Shown: positions 8,301 to 16,967, numbered from the stretch's first letter. The stretch: 64,000 bases of DNA from Pseudomonadales bacterium (GCA_024234735.1 JACKNV010000006.1:1-64000), one strand, 5' to 3'. The notes: generated from the letters alone by a model not told the origin. Numbers and translations are program-made.

Positions 8301-8414
8301 ACCATATTTACCCTGGTACTGCTACCCTGTATGTTGCGCATGGGCGATACCATCGACAGCGTGATGACCGGGGCGGGCGCGGGCAAGCGCGACCCGCTCA
8401 AATCGGTGGCCTGA
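5310..8414 (+). CDS. RND-family efflux permease
   Basis: The 1034-residue inner-membrane pump has the usual duplicated fold: helix 1, a large periplasmic loop, helices 2-7, a second loop and helices 8-12. Helix 4 carries LDAAIVVVEN, keeping one of the two Asp of the AcrB proton relay, as in metal pumps; helix 10 has GLVVNNAILLVH with Asn where AcrB has the relay Lys. It exports drugs or small hydrophobic compounds using proton motive force together with an adaptor and a TolC-type channel. No in-frame ATG or GTG precedes the family-conserved N terminus, so TTG at 5310 is used. The adaptor follows after 21 bp. Substrate unknown. Confidence 0.9.
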   Translation: MKLTAASLQNPAAVIVAVTIVMIFGIASLTRLPVQLFPDIENPRIAIQTGWRAASPREIESEIIEPIESVLRGLPDLKVMEAVANPGEGWVNLEFGLSTDMQRTLIEVISRMNRLDPLPRDATQPLIMLGGNTGDTPALTYFFLQLLPGTPGQVHDYIQFLEDTVRPALEVIPGVAKVDVSGGQLRNSQELEILFDPYKSAELGIPLPETAARLGQANDVSGGFVEVGRRQYTVRFTGRYEPDELADFVLDWRDGRPIRLGDIAEIEVTRGEHILTNIQNGNPAISIRVDKESGANALQTLNKVKEVVAQLNANELAQRGLVMAQSFDASVFINRAITLVSGNIFLGIFLAVGVLWWFLRRIRATLIIAVAIPISLFTTFIMLGLTGRTLNVISLAGLAFAVGMVLDAAIVVVENVVRLRERGLSASEASLQGAAQVWGALLASTATTVAIFLPVLFMREVEGQLFADLAITIAIAVIVSTLVAVTVMPLAAQSWLRDESLQDPNAGLWQRITAFVMRVTSTPGKRRAIVASLVSLPLACAAALLPELDYLPPVKRDAVDAYFWYPPGAGESTIAREYVEVLTERIAPYMSGEREPALKNYYILSWPGGGGMGVRAIDQGRVSELEKILDEEIFADLPDLRHYAAQGNLFSGFGGDRVVKIHLQSRDRRALAAAAEQAQDILGEALPDTAVLANPALEQAEPELQLIPNDRRISESGWTRQDMGVLVRALGEGQYVGEHFNGEKRLDIILRAKPWDSPEQLASLPVATPSGALVPLSELVDIRRTVGPDQLVRIDSRRTITLDLYPPDNVSLEHVMDIVQQQVEPRLLASMPADGNILYGGSANSLTRAIKSMGGNFALALLVLFLLMAALFRSPRDSAMVVLAMPLAMVGGVIALRLLNLFSFQPLDLLTMIGFVILLGLVVNNAILLVHQTRSAEREGLGRHQAVERALQTRLRPIFMSTCTSIFGMLPLLLLPGDGSVIYRGLAAVIVGGMAISTIFTLVLLPCMLRMGDTIDSVMTGAGAGKRDPLKSVA

Positions 8415-8435
8415 ACAGAAATGGAGAGGAACCGC

Positions 8436-9509
8436 ATGAAAACCTCCGCCATCGTAGTCGCCGCGGCGGCGACCTTCGGCCTGAGCGCGCCCTCCATGCG
8501 CGCCGCGGAGCTGCCCGAGGCCATCGTCGAGGTGGCCACCGTCAGCGAGGGCAGGTCCACGGCGATACTCAGGCTGCCCGGCACCGTGCTGGGCATCCGC
8601 GATGCCCAGATCTCCGCCGAAGTCAGCGGTCGCCTGGTATGGGTGGCCGAGGTGGGTGAACGCATAGCGCAGGGGGAACCCCTGGCGGTGATTGACGATC
8701 ACTTGCTTAAACTGCAGTTGCGCAACGACTGGGCCGAGATCGAGCGCATCAAGGCCGATATCGAGTACAACCAGCGCCAGATCGCCAGGCTGACCCGCCT
8801 GGCCGAGCAGAACAACACCTCCAGGTCCGGGCTGGACGAGATGGAGTCGCGCCTGCAGATGCTCGAGCAGGAACTGCGCATCGCCGAGGTGGGTCGCGAT
8901 CGCACAGTCTACGACCTGGGTCGCGCCCGGGTGCGCGCGCCCTTCGCGGGGGTGATTGCCAGCCGGGATACATCCGCCGGTGAATATACCGAGCCCGGCG
9001 ATCCGCTGCTGCGGCTGGTGGACACCGAGTCCCTGGAAATCAGTGTCAACGCCCCACTGCGCACCGCCCGCTACAACGCCCCCGGCACCGTTCTTCGGGT
9101 CCAAGGCGATGGCCGCCAGCTGGATGCCGAGGTGCGCGCCATCGTCCCGGTGGGCGACAGCCTGTCGCGCATGGCGGAATTACGCCTGGCCCTGGAGCCC
9201 GGCCACTGGTACATCGGCGAGGCAGTCACCGTCGAGCTGCCGGACGGCGCGGGCGACACCACCCTCAGTGTGCCCAGGGACGCACTGGTGCTGCGCGACG
9301 AAGAGGTGTTCGTATATACCCTGTCGCCCGACAACAAGGCGATCAAGGTCCCGGTGGTAACCGGCGCCGGCCACAATGGCAGCATCGCCGTGCATGGCAA
9401 GCTGGCACCCGGCGCGCCGGTGGTGGTGCGCGGCGCGGAGCGCCTGCGCGACGGCCAGGCGGTGAAGGTCATTCACGCCAGGGGGGAGGCCAGCCCGGCC
9501 ACTTCCTGA
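8436..9509 (+). CDS. RND efflux periplasmic adaptor (membrane fusion protein)
   Basis: The 357-residue exported protein links the upstream permease to an outer-membrane channel. It has a signal peptide ending near ARAA/AELPE, a split biotinyl-lipoyl domain (RLVWVAEVGERIAQGEPLAV and VRAPFAGVIASRDTSAGE), an alpha-helical hairpin of heptads at about 85-150, and beta-barrel domains. The start is ATG 8436, preceded by GGAGAGGA; an ATG at 8421 lies over that ribosome site and is rejected. The permease-then-adaptor order is the reverse of the common one. Its last 37 bases overlap the end of the convergent selD fusion gene. No channel gene is adjacent; tolC lies at 28.7 kb. Confidence 0.88.
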   Translation: MKTSAIVVAAAATFGLSAPSMRAAELPEAIVEVATVSEGRSTAILRLPGTVLGIRDAQISAEVSGRLVWVAEVGERIAQGEPLAVIDDHLLKLQLRNDWAEIERIKADIEYNQRQIARLTRLAEQNNTSRSGLDEMESRLQMLEQELRIAEVGRDRTVYDLGRARVRAPFAGVIASRDTSAGEYTEPGDPLLRLVDTESLEISVNAPLRTARYNAPGTVLRVQGDGRQLDAEVRAIVPVGDSLSRMAELRLALEPGHWYIGEAVTVELPDGAGDTTLSVPRDALVLRDEEVFVYTLSPDNKAIKVPVVTGAGHNGSIAVHGKLAPGAPVVVRGAERLRDGQAVKVIHARGEASPATS

Positions 9510-11737
9510 ACCATTTCCTCAGCCACGGCCTGAACCTGCGCCCGGTCCGCCGCGCCGCCCTCCAGGACCTCGCCGATCACCGCGGCCCGCGGGTAACCGG
9601 CACGCTGCAGCGCCTGCAACAGTTGCGGGGCCCTGGCGGCCGCGACCCCCAGCAGCAGGCCGCCACTGGTCTGCGGGTCGAACACGCTCTCCAGCAGGCC
9701 GTCCGCCAGCGGGCCAGTGCACTCCAGGCGCGCCCGGGCCAGGCTGTTGGCCTCATGCATGCTGCTGCGCACCCCCGCCTGCAGGTGCCCGGCGGCCCCC
9801 TGCAGCAGCGGCAGGCGGGCCGGGTACAGGCGTGCGCCGCACTCCTCGCCGAGCATTTCGAGCAGGTGCCCCAGCAGGCCGAAACCGGTGATATCGGTGC
9901 CCGCGCTGGCATTGTAAGCAAGTGCTAACTCCGCTGCCGGGCCATTGCTGACAAGCATGGAATCAACAGCCGCGGCAATGTCGCGGCCATCGGCGGCGAG
10001 CTGCATATGGGCGGCAAACAGCACCCCGGTTCCCAGCGGCTTGGTGAGCAACAGCTGGTCGCCTGGTTGCAGGCCGCGCTTGGGCAGCAGGCGCCCGTCC
10101 GCCCGCATGGGGGTGCCGTTGACGACAAACCCCAGCTGCAATTCCGGGCCCTGCATGCTGTGCCCGCCGGCCAGCACGCAGTCCACCGCGGCGAACTCCG
10201 CCAGCGCGCCACCCAACAACTGCAGCAGGTCGCGCTGCAACAGCGCCGGCCCGGCAAAAGGCAGGGTGATGGCCGCCAGCGCGGACAGCGGCCGGGCGCC
10301 GCTGGCGTAGAGATCGCTGAGAGCATGATTGGCGGCAATCCGCCCCATCAGCCAGGGGTCGGCCACCAGCTGCCGCAGCATATCCAGGCTCTGCACCAGC
10401 ACGGCGCCGCCGGTGGGTATGGGGGCGACATCATCCCCCTGCCCCGGCGCCGTCATCTGGCGCGGATATCCGCTGGCCAGCTCCTGCAGGGCGGCGCCCA
10501 GTGGGTCGGCTCCGACCTTGGCACCACACCCCCCGCAGGGGGCCTGTTGCGGCTGCGCCGCCAGCTCGGGCAGGCGCCCCCAGTGGCCGCGCGGCATACT
10601 GCCGGGCAGCTGCGCGAAGCGCGCCATGAACTTGCGGTCTATGGCATCCTTCCAGCGCCATACCCACTCGCCGGTGGCGCTGAACGGCCCCCGCTCGGCG
10701 GTGGCGCGGCGGCCCCCCAGGGACAGCAGCGACAGGAAGCGCCGCTGCGGCCGGTGTGTTCGCAACGGGCGGCCCAGCAGCGCCGCCCGCAGGTTGTGCG
10801 CCAGCACCGGAGCCTGGCGCACCGCAAACACGCCGGCCTTGGGCCGCGGGTGCCGCACCTGGGTGGCGATGTCGCCGGCGCCGAACACCCGCGCATCGGA
10901 CAGCGATTGCAGGGTATCCGCAACCGCCAGGAAGCCCGCGGCATCGGTCTGCAGGCCGCTGGCCGCCACCCAGGGCGCGGCGGCGGCCCCGGTGCACCAG
11001 AACAACTCGTCCCAGGCCGCCTGCTGGCCGCCGGCCAGCAGCAGGTGACCGGGCTCCACCCGCTCCACCCGGGCGCCGGTGTGCACGCTGACGCCGTGGC
11101 GGGCGAGGGCCGCCAGGACCGCGCGCCGGGCGCGACCGTTGTAGCCGGGCAGGACCTGCGCCGCCGCGCACCACAGCTGCAACGACACCGGCAGCCCGGC
11201 CAGGCGGTGGGCCATCGCCAGCACCAGTTCCACGCTGCCGGCGCCGCCGCCCACCACCGCGACGCGCTGCCGTGGTACTGCCGGTGCCGCCAGCAGGCGT
11301 TCGTGCAGCTGTTGCCAGCGCTGCCACAGGTCCGCCACCGGCTTGACCGGCACCGCGTGCTCGCGGGCGCCGGGCACCGAATCCAGCTCCGGTTGGGAGC
11401 CGATGTCGATGCTGACCAGGTCGTACTCGATCGCCGGCCGACCGGCCAGGGTCAGGCGCCGGGCGAGCGGGTCCAGGGCGGTCACCTGCGCGGCGACAAA
11501 GCGCACCCCCGCCCACTGGCACAGCCGGGCGAGATCGATATGCGTCTGTGCAAAACTGTAATGGCCGGCCACCAGGCCGGGCAGCATGCCCGAGTAAGGA
11601 GTGTGCGTGGCGGGCGAGATCAGGGTGATACGCAGCCCCGCCAGCGGGCGCATGGCCAGCATGCGCACCGCCAGTGCGTGGCTGTGGCCGCCGCCCACCA
11701 GCACCAGGTCGCGGGCAATCCCGGCCGACGCCTGCAC
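9473..11737 (-). CDS. selD: Fusion of FAD/NAD(P) oxidoreductase and selenide, water dikinase
   Basis: The 754-residue two-domain protein. Residues 1 to about 385 form an NDH-2-like pyridine-nucleotide-disulfide oxidoreductase with two dinucleotide motifs (LVGGGHSHA near 12-20 and VVGGGAGSVE near 165) and a late FGAGDIATQ. Residues from about 400 are SelD, which makes selenophosphate from selenide and ATP; GCGAK holds Cys404 and Lys407, matching catalytic Cys17 and Lys20 of E. coli SelD, and DPQTSGGLL lies near the end. The fused flavoprotein probably supplies or handles reduced selenium. The start is GTG, 3 bp after the stop of mnmH, so translation is likely coupled. Confidence 0.92.
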   Translation of the reverse strand: MQASAGIARDLVLVGGGHSHALAVRMLAMRPLAGLRITLISPATHTPYSGMLPGLVAGHYSFAQTHIDLARLCQWAGVRFVAAQVTALDPLARRLTLAGRPAIEYDLVSIDIGSQPELDSVPGAREHAVPVKPVADLWQRWQQLHERLLAAPAVPRQRVAVVGGGAGSVELVLAMAHRLAGLPVSLQLWCAAAQVLPGYNGRARRAVLAALARHGVSVHTGARVERVEPGHLLLAGGQQAAWDELFWCTGAAAAPWVAASGLQTDAAGFLAVADTLQSLSDARVFGAGDIATQVRHPRPKAGVFAVRQAPVLAHNLRAALLGRPLRTHRPQRRFLSLLSLGGRRATAERGPFSATGEWVWRWKDAIDRKFMARFAQLPGSMPRGHWGRLPELAAQPQQAPCGGCGAKVGADPLGAALQELASGYPRQMTAPGQGDDVAPIPTGGAVLVQSLDMLRQLVADPWLMGRIAANHALSDLYASGARPLSALAAITLPFAGPALLQRDLLQLLGGALAEFAAVDCVLAGGHSMQGPELQLGFVVNGTPMRADGRLLPKRGLQPGDQLLLTKPLGTGVLFAAHMQLAADGRDIAAAVDSMLVSNGPAAELALAYNASAGTDITGFGLLGHLLEMLGEECGARLYPARLPLLQGAAGHLQAGVRSSMHEANSLARARLECTGPLADGLLESVFDPQTSGGLLLGVAAARAPQLLQALQRAGYPRAAVIGEVLEGGAADRAQVQAVAEEMVQEVAGLASPLA

Positions 11738-11740
11738 GTC

Positions 11741-12832
11741 CTATCGTCCCTGTGCCCAGGCGATGACCGCCTCACGGCTGCCGCTGAACAGCACCTCGCC
11801 CATGCGCTGGGCCAGCTGGTACTCATACATGGGATCGTAGTACTGCTCCAACAGGGCGGCGATCCACTCCCGGTGCTGGCCGAGGTCGCCGCTGGACCAC
11901 TGCAACGCGAAGGCCCTGGCCATTTGTTCGCCGATGCGGCGGTGGCGTTCGCCGCCGAGGCGCTTGCGGATACGGCCCAGGTCATCCTGGAGTTTGGCGC
12001 TGTGCCGCGCCGGGCCGGCCTCGCCGTACAGGGCGGCATAGCGCTGCCCCAGATCCAGCACGTAGTCCTCGACGATGATCTGCACCCGCTCCGCCAGGCT
12101 CTGCTCCACCACCACCATGGGGCTGGCCTGCATTTTCTCCCGCAGTACCCCCGGCAGGTAGAGCCGGCCGATGAGGCGGCCCTCGTCTTCGACGAACACG
12201 CGCGATTGCGCGCCCGCCAGCAACTTCAACAGGGCGATACTGACGCCGTTTTCGAAATCGATCTGGCTGGGCTGCGCTTGCGGCAGCTGGCCGAAGGTGG
12301 AACCGCGGTGCCCTGCCAGGGCCTCCAGATCCATACTGCGCGACAGCCGATTGATGACCCGGGTCTTGCCGGTACCGGTCTTGCCGCTGACCAGCACCAG
12401 CTCCGCCCAGGCGACCGAACGATCCAGTTCCTCCAGCAGGAAGCGGCGCATGGCCTTGTAACCGCCCTTGACGAGCGGGTAGTCGACCCCCACCTCGCGC
12501 AGCCACTGCTGCACGGTCTGCGAGCGTAGGCCGCCGCGGAAGCAGTACAGGTAGCCGTCGGGGTGAGTTTCGGCAAACTCGCGCCAGGCCGCCAGGCGAG
12601 CGGCCCTCAGCTCGCCCGAAACCAGTTCATGGCCCAGGGCTATGGCCGCGGCCTGGCCCCGCTGCTTGTAGCAGATGCCCACCCGGGCCCGCTCCTCGTC
12701 GCTCATCAGGGGCAGGCTGTGGGCGCCCGGGAAAGCCCCATGGGTGAATTCAACCGGCGCGCGCACGTCCATCAGCGGCGCATCTGCCAGAAACAACCCA
12801 CGATAGTTGGCGGTATCGGGGCGCGCTGGCAC
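11741..12832 (-). CDS. mnmH: tRNA 2-selenouridine synthase
   Basis: The 363-residue enzyme replaces sulfur by selenium in 5-methylaminomethyl-2-thiouridine at the wobble base of tRNA-Lys, -Glu and -Gln, via a geranylated intermediate. The N-terminal rhodanese domain carries Cys97 in YLYCFRGGLRS, the same number as the catalytic Cys of the E. coli enzyme. A P-loop GKTGTGKT lies at about 150-157. The start is GTG at 12832. It lies directly before selD, its selenophosphate source, and 8 bp after rdgC. No selA, selB or selenocysteine tRNA is in the window. Confidence 0.93.
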   Translation of the reverse strand: MPARPDTANYRGLFLADAPLMDVRAPVEFTHGAFPGAHSLPLMSDEERARVGICYKQRGQAAAIALGHELVSGELRAARLAAWREFAETHPDGYLYCFRGGLRSQTVQQWLREVGVDYPLVKGGYKAMRRFLLEELDRSVAWAELVLVSGKTGTGKTRVINRLSRSMDLEALAGHRGSTFGQLPQAQPSQIDFENGVSIALLKLLAGAQSRVFVEDEGRLIGRLYLPGVLREKMQASPMVVVEQSLAERVQIIVEDYVLDLGQRYAALYGEAGPARHSAKLQDDLGRIRKRLGGERHRRIGEQMARAFALQWSSGDLGQHREWIAALLEQYYDPMYEYQLAQRMGEVLFSGSREAVIAWAQGR

Positions 12833-12840
12833 GGCGGCGC

Positions 12841-13746
12841 CTACTCGGCCTCGCCGCCGAACAGGGTAAGAATGCGCTCCTGCAGGCTGCTGACGGCGTC
12901 CGCCATCAAGGCAAAATCCGCATCCATGCGTGCGGCCTCGTCGCCCTCCGGCAGGTCTTCATTCTCTTTCATCAGCTCGTCCGCAAATTTGAGGCGGCGC
13001 AGGCACAGGTCCTCGGCCAGCAGCAGCTGCAGGCGCTCGTCCCAGGACAGTGCCAGGCGCGCCACCTGCTTGCCCGCATGCAGGTGAGTTTCCACCTCTT
13101 CACTGAGCAAATCAACGCCGCGGCAGCGCACCACGCCGCCCTCCTCGCCGGGCTCGCGCAGCTCGCACTCCTGGCCCAGCTCGAAATCCCGGGGCAGGTT
13201 GCGGTGCAACAGCCATCCGGTCATCACCCCAGCGGGAGCGTCGTTCACCTGGGGCAGGAGCACCGGAAAACTGCCGATGCACTCGCGCAGTAGGTTGAGC
13301 AACTCCTCCGCCCGGGAGGCGCTGGCGGCGTCCACGAAGATCCAGTTGGCGCCGGTATCGATGTAGGCGTGCACCGCCGAGGAGCGCGAAAACGCCCGGG
13401 GCAGGCAATCCTGGATGATCTCATCCTTCAGGGTGAGGCGCTCCTTGCGGTAGACCTTGCGCGCCTGTTCGCTCTCTATGGCCGCCACTTTTTCCTCCAG
13501 CTGCTCGCGCACCACCGTGCCCGGTAGCAACTTCTCCTCGCGCTTGAGCTTGAGCAGCATACGCCCCGCGGCGGCGTGGACCAGGGCGCCGCCTTCCCCG
13601 CCCAGCGGCGGCACCCAGCCCAGCGCCAGGGCCTGGGATTTGGCGCAGGGCTGGAACTCGCGCGGCGCCAGCTGCTCCGCCAGTTGCTCGGGGGTCAGGG
13701 TGAAAGGGCTGGTGAGGCGATACGCCCGGATATTCTTGAACCACAT
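12841..13746 (-). CDS. rdgC: Recombination-associated protein RdgC
   Basis: The 301-residue nucleoid-associated protein forms a ring-shaped dimer that binds double-stranded DNA and limits RecA activity. The N terminus MWFKNIRAYRLTSPF, the segment LGWVPPLG, the KDEIIQDCLPRAFSR region and the acidic C terminus are family-like, and the length is the usual one of about 300. ATG 13746 is the clear start. It is the first gene of a minus-strand run rdgC-mnmH-selD with 3-8 bp gaps, suggesting one transcript. Confidence 0.95.
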   Translation of the reverse strand: MWFKNIRAYRLTSPFTLTPEQLAEQLAPREFQPCAKSQALALGWVPPLGGEGGALVHAAAGRMLLKLKREEKLLPGTVVREQLEEKVAAIESEQARKVYRKERLTLKDEIIQDCLPRAFSRSSAVHAYIDTGANWIFVDAASASRAEELLNLLRECIGSFPVLLPQVNDAPAGVMTGWLLHRNLPRDFELGQECELREPGEEGGVVRCRGVDLLSEEVETHLHAGKQVARLALSWDERLQLLLAEDLCLRRLKFADELMKENEDLPEGDEAARMDADFALMADAVSSLQERILTLFGGEAE

Positions 13747-13980
13747 AGTTTGAGACCGACTCCGGAAAAGGGCGGGGATTGTACCCCAGTGAGCGGCGTC
13801 AATTACACCGCCGGGCCGGGAACAGCGATGGTCGACAGCACGCTCTTGAACTCTGCCGGCAGCAACCCGTATCCTGACGCCCCGGGCGCGCTATCCAGCC
13901 ACAACCCGGTAAGCAGGGCGCCGCGGCGCCCCATCCGTACAGCAACCGCTGCCAATTCGACGGCAGACAAGGAGAATATA

Positions 13981-14724
13981 ATGTCCAGTATGCGCCTGAC
14001 GCCGTCCCATGGCAGCGAAACCGCTCACAGTGCCCTGCGGGAAGATAACGCCACGCCCGGGTTTGCGGCCAGGGCCGGGCTGCTGGGCATCGGCTTTCTG
14101 GCCCTGGCAACGGCTGCAACAGCTTCGGCGCAAACAGCATCGCACCGGAGCGGCAACTGGGAGGCAACCATCCAGCTGGTCGCCAATGACTCGGGCTCAG
14201 TCAACGCCGAACAACAGTCAAAGGTGGAATACGACAGCGCTGTCGGCCTGGGCTTCGGGGTTGCCTACAACTTCGATAATAACTGGGCGCTGGGCTTCAA
14301 CCTTAACTGGATCGAGCCGGACTACAAGGCCACCCTTGAAGACGAGGACGGTGAGCTGGTCAAGGTTGACCACAAAATGACCATTAGCAGCGGCCAGTTC
14401 GCCGGCGTGTGGAACATCATGGATGGCCCCTTCACACCCTACCTGCAGGCCGCCATGGGCTGGACCTACGTGGATTCCAATGTCAGCAAGACACCACCGG
14501 TGACCGGTTGCTGGTGGGATCCGTTCTGGGGATATGTGTGCCAGAACTACTACAACACCTACGACGAGACCAGTTTTTCCTATGGTTTTGGCGCAGGGCT
14601 GCGGTATGAATTCAACAATGGCATGTTCCTGAAAGGCAGCATCAATCGCCTGTATATCGACAGCAACGACTTCGATCCCGAGGTGGACACGGCGCGCCTG
14701 GAACTGGGGTGGCTGTTTCGCTAG
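13981..14724 (+). CDS. Outer-membrane beta-barrel protein (OmpW-like)
   Basis: About 247 residues. A long N-terminal region precedes a signal sequence core (ARAGLLGIGFLALATAATASAQ), then eight or so amphipathic strands ending in LELGWLFR, a typical C-terminal aromatic barrel signal. A loop holds CWWDPFWGYVCQNYY with two Cys that could form a disulfide. The start at ATG 13981 has AAGGAG 7 bases before it. The 30 or so residues before the hydrophobic core are unusually long for a signal peptide; an internal Met or Val start is possible. Function is probably passage of small hydrophobic compounds, by family analogy only. Confidence 0.7.
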   Translation: MSSMRLTPSHGSETAHSALREDNATPGFAARAGLLGIGFLALATAATASAQTASHRSGNWEATIQLVANDSGSVNAEQQSKVEYDSAVGLGFGVAYNFDNNWALGFNLNWIEPDYKATLEDEDGELVKVDHKMTISSGQFAGVWNIMDGPFTPYLQAAMGWTYVDSNVSKTPPVTGCWWDPFWGYVCQNYYNTYDETSFSYGFGAGLRYEFNNGMFLKGSINRLYIDSNDFDPEVDTARLELGWLFR

Positions 14725-14922
14725 CTCCGATAGCAGCTGGTGGGGCCGGGGCCCGTTCAAGCTGTATAAGCTGGCCCTAAACAATCTGGGCGTACAGATT
14801 ATTGAGCCAACCAACAGCGCACGCCGTTGTGCCCGCGGTGCGAAAACGCTTAACTTCTAAGCCACTGAATGCACACCTGCAGTGCATGATCAGCGTGAGT
14901 TCGCCACAACGAGAGTACAGCA

Positions 14923-16413
14923 ATGTCCAGCCCCCCGCCCGCCAACCCTTCCCACCCGCGCAAGATGCAGGACGTCGGCCAGTGGCACCGCGAAACCGAT
15001 GTGGTCATCGTCGGGCTGGGGGGAGCCGGCAGCTGCGCGGCCATCGAGGCGGCCGACGCCGGCGCCGAGGTGCTGGTGTTCGAGCTGGCCAGCGCCGGGG
15101 GCGGCTCCACGGCCATGTCCAGCGCCGAGATCTACATGGGCGGCAACGGCGGTACCCGGGTGCAGCAGGCCTGCGGCTTCCACGACAGCACCGACGACAT
15201 GGTGGCCTACATGATGATGGCGGCCGGGCCCCAGGCCGACGAGGCCAAGATACGCAACTACTGCGAGCACAGCAGCGAGCACTTCCAGTGGCTGGTGGAC
15301 AGGGGTGTGCCCTTCAAGGACAGCTTCCACGAGGAGCGCGCCATCATGTGCCTCACCGATGACTGCCTGCTCTACACCGGCTCCGAGAAGGCCTGGCCCT
15401 TTGCACAGCACGCCAGGCCCTGCCCCCGCGGCCACAACCTGCAGATAGAGGGCGACAATGGCGGGCCATTGCTGATGAAAATCCTGCAGGAGAATATCGA
15501 GCGTCGCGATGCGATCTCCGTGGAGTACGAGACCCGCGCACTGACCCTGATCGTGGACGAGGCGGGTGCCGTGGCCGGACTGGTGGTGCGGCAGAACATG
15601 GAGGAACTGAACGTGCGCGCCCGCCGGGGCGTCATTCTGTGTGCCGGCGGCTTCGTGATGAACGAGGAAATGGTGCGCAAGTACGCGCCCATGCTCACCG
15701 ACGGTAACACCCCCATCGGCAATCCCGGCGACACCGGCAGCGGTATTCTCATGGGCATGGCGGTCGGCGGCGCGGCGATCAATATGCACGAGGGCTTTAT
15801 CAGCCTGCCCTATTACCCACCTGCGGAGATGACCCGCGGAATCGTCATCAACGACAAGGGCCAGCGCTTCATCAACGAGGATGTCTACCACGGCCGCCTC
15901 GGCGCCTTCGCCCTGCGCCAGCTGGCAGAACGCCTGTATTTTATCGTTACCGTGGAACAGTACGGCGACTATGAACAGGCCAGCTACCTGGGCGCCCCGG
16001 TGGCCGGTACCGGCGAGACCGTGGCCGAACTGGAAGAGGAACTGGGCCTGCGCCCTGGCGCGCTGCAGCAGACCCTGGCCATCTATAACGAGGATGCCGC
16101 GCGCGGCGAGGACAGCCAGTACCACAAGGCGCCGGAGTGGCTCACCCCGCTGCAACCGCCCCTGGTAGCGCTGGACATCACCCCGGGACGCGGCGCGTTC
16201 CTCCCCTATTTCACCCTGGGGGGCCTGGATACCCTGCCCAGCGGCGAGGTTCTCGACCAACAGCGGGAGGTCATTCCCGGCCTGTACGCCGCCGGCCGCA
16301 CCGCCTGTGGCGTGGTGCGCCGGGCGGAGGGCTACTCCAGCGGCATGTCGGTGGGCGACGCCACCTTTTCCGGGCGCATGGCCGGCCGCCAGGCGGCAAC
16401 TGCCCGGCAGTGA
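14923..16413 (+). CDS. FAD-dependent dehydrogenase of the fumarate reductase / 3-ketosteroid dehydrogenase family
   Basis: The 496-residue flavoprotein belongs to PF00890. The FAD-binding start VVIVGLGGAGSCAAIEAADAG lies near residues 27-47, followed by GGGSTAMSSAEIYMGGNGG, and the flavin-binding end reads GRTACGVVRRAEGYSSGMSVGDATF. The overall pattern resembles KstD-type enzymes that remove hydrogens from ring substrates, though fumarate-reductase-like or other alkene substrates are equally possible. No signal peptide is seen, so it is likely cytoplasmic. It stands between an outer-membrane protein and a glyoxalase; steroid genes are not visible around it. Confidence 0.8.
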   Translation: MSSPPPANPSHPRKMQDVGQWHRETDVVIVGLGGAGSCAAIEAADAGAEVLVFELASAGGGSTAMSSAEIYMGGNGGTRVQQACGFHDSTDDMVAYMMMAAGPQADEAKIRNYCEHSSEHFQWLVDRGVPFKDSFHEERAIMCLTDDCLLYTGSEKAWPFAQHARPCPRGHNLQIEGDNGGPLLMKILQENIERRDAISVEYETRALTLIVDEAGAVAGLVVRQNMEELNVRARRGVILCAGGFVMNEEMVRKYAPMLTDGNTPIGNPGDTGSGILMGMAVGGAAINMHEGFISLPYYPPAEMTRGIVINDKGQRFINEDVYHGRLGAFALRQLAERLYFIVTVEQYGDYEQASYLGAPVAGTGETVAELEEELGLRPGALQQTLAIYNEDAARGEDSQYHKAPEWLTPLQPPLVALDITPGRGAFLPYFTLGGLDTLPSGEVLDQQREVIPGLYAAGRTACGVVRRAEGYSSGMSVGDATFSGRMAGRQAATARQ

Positions 16414-16517
16414 AACGGCCGGGCGCGGGCTTGTACCCTCGGCTGCGCGCTTCTACCATACCGGTGATATCGAGGCGCCTGCAGTAACTGCCTCGACACC
16501 ACTCACCGGCCGGACAG

Positions 16518-16964
16518 ATGCTTATGAAATACCTGCACACCATGGTGCGCGCCCGCGACCTCGAGGAAACCCTGGATTTCTACTGTGACAAGCTGGGCCT
16601 GGTTGAGGTCAGGCGCCATGACAGCGAAGCGGGACGCTTTACCCTGGTGTTCCTGGCCGCTCCCGGCGACGTTGAGCGCGCCCGCGAGGGCAGCAGCCCG
16701 CTGCTGGAGATCACCTGGAACTGGGACCCCGAGGAGTATCAGGGAGGCCGGAATTTCGGCCACCTGGCCTACCGCGTCGAGGATATCTACGCCACCTGTC
16801 AGCGCCTGCTGGACCGGGGGGTCACCATCAACCGGCCGCCGCGGGATGGCCACATGGCCTTCGTGCGCTCGCCCGACGGCATCTCCATCGAGCTGCTGCA
16901 GGAGGGCGATGCCCTGCCACCCCGGGAGCCGTGGGCCTCCATGGGCAACACCGGCAGCTGGTAA
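16518..16964 (+). CDS. Glyoxalase I-like protein (lactoylglutathione lyase type)
   Basis: The 148-residue vicinal-oxygen-chelate protein converts the hemithioacetal of methylglyoxal and glutathione to lactoylglutathione if it acts as GloA. Metal ligands can be followed in order: His in YLHTMVRA near the N terminus, Glu in LLEITWNW, His in NFGHLAYRVED and Glu in ISIELLQ. Length is slightly above E. coli GloA (135). ATG 16518 is used; ATG 16524 two codons later is equally possible. The sensor gene starts 3 bp after its stop. Confidence 0.85.
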   Translation: MLMKYLHTMVRARDLEETLDFYCDKLGLVEVRRHDSEAGRFTLVFLAAPGDVERAREGSSPLLEITWNWDPEEYQGGRNFGHLAYRVEDIYATCQRLLDRGVTINRPPRDGHMAFVRSPDGISIELLQEGDALPPREPWASMGNTGSW

Positions 16965-16967
16965 CAG

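Noticed and set aside
10007..12529. 840-codon plus-strand open frame over selD and mnmH
   Set aside because: Same GC effect; composition is Gln/Arg-rich and both genes beneath have catalytic motifs intact.
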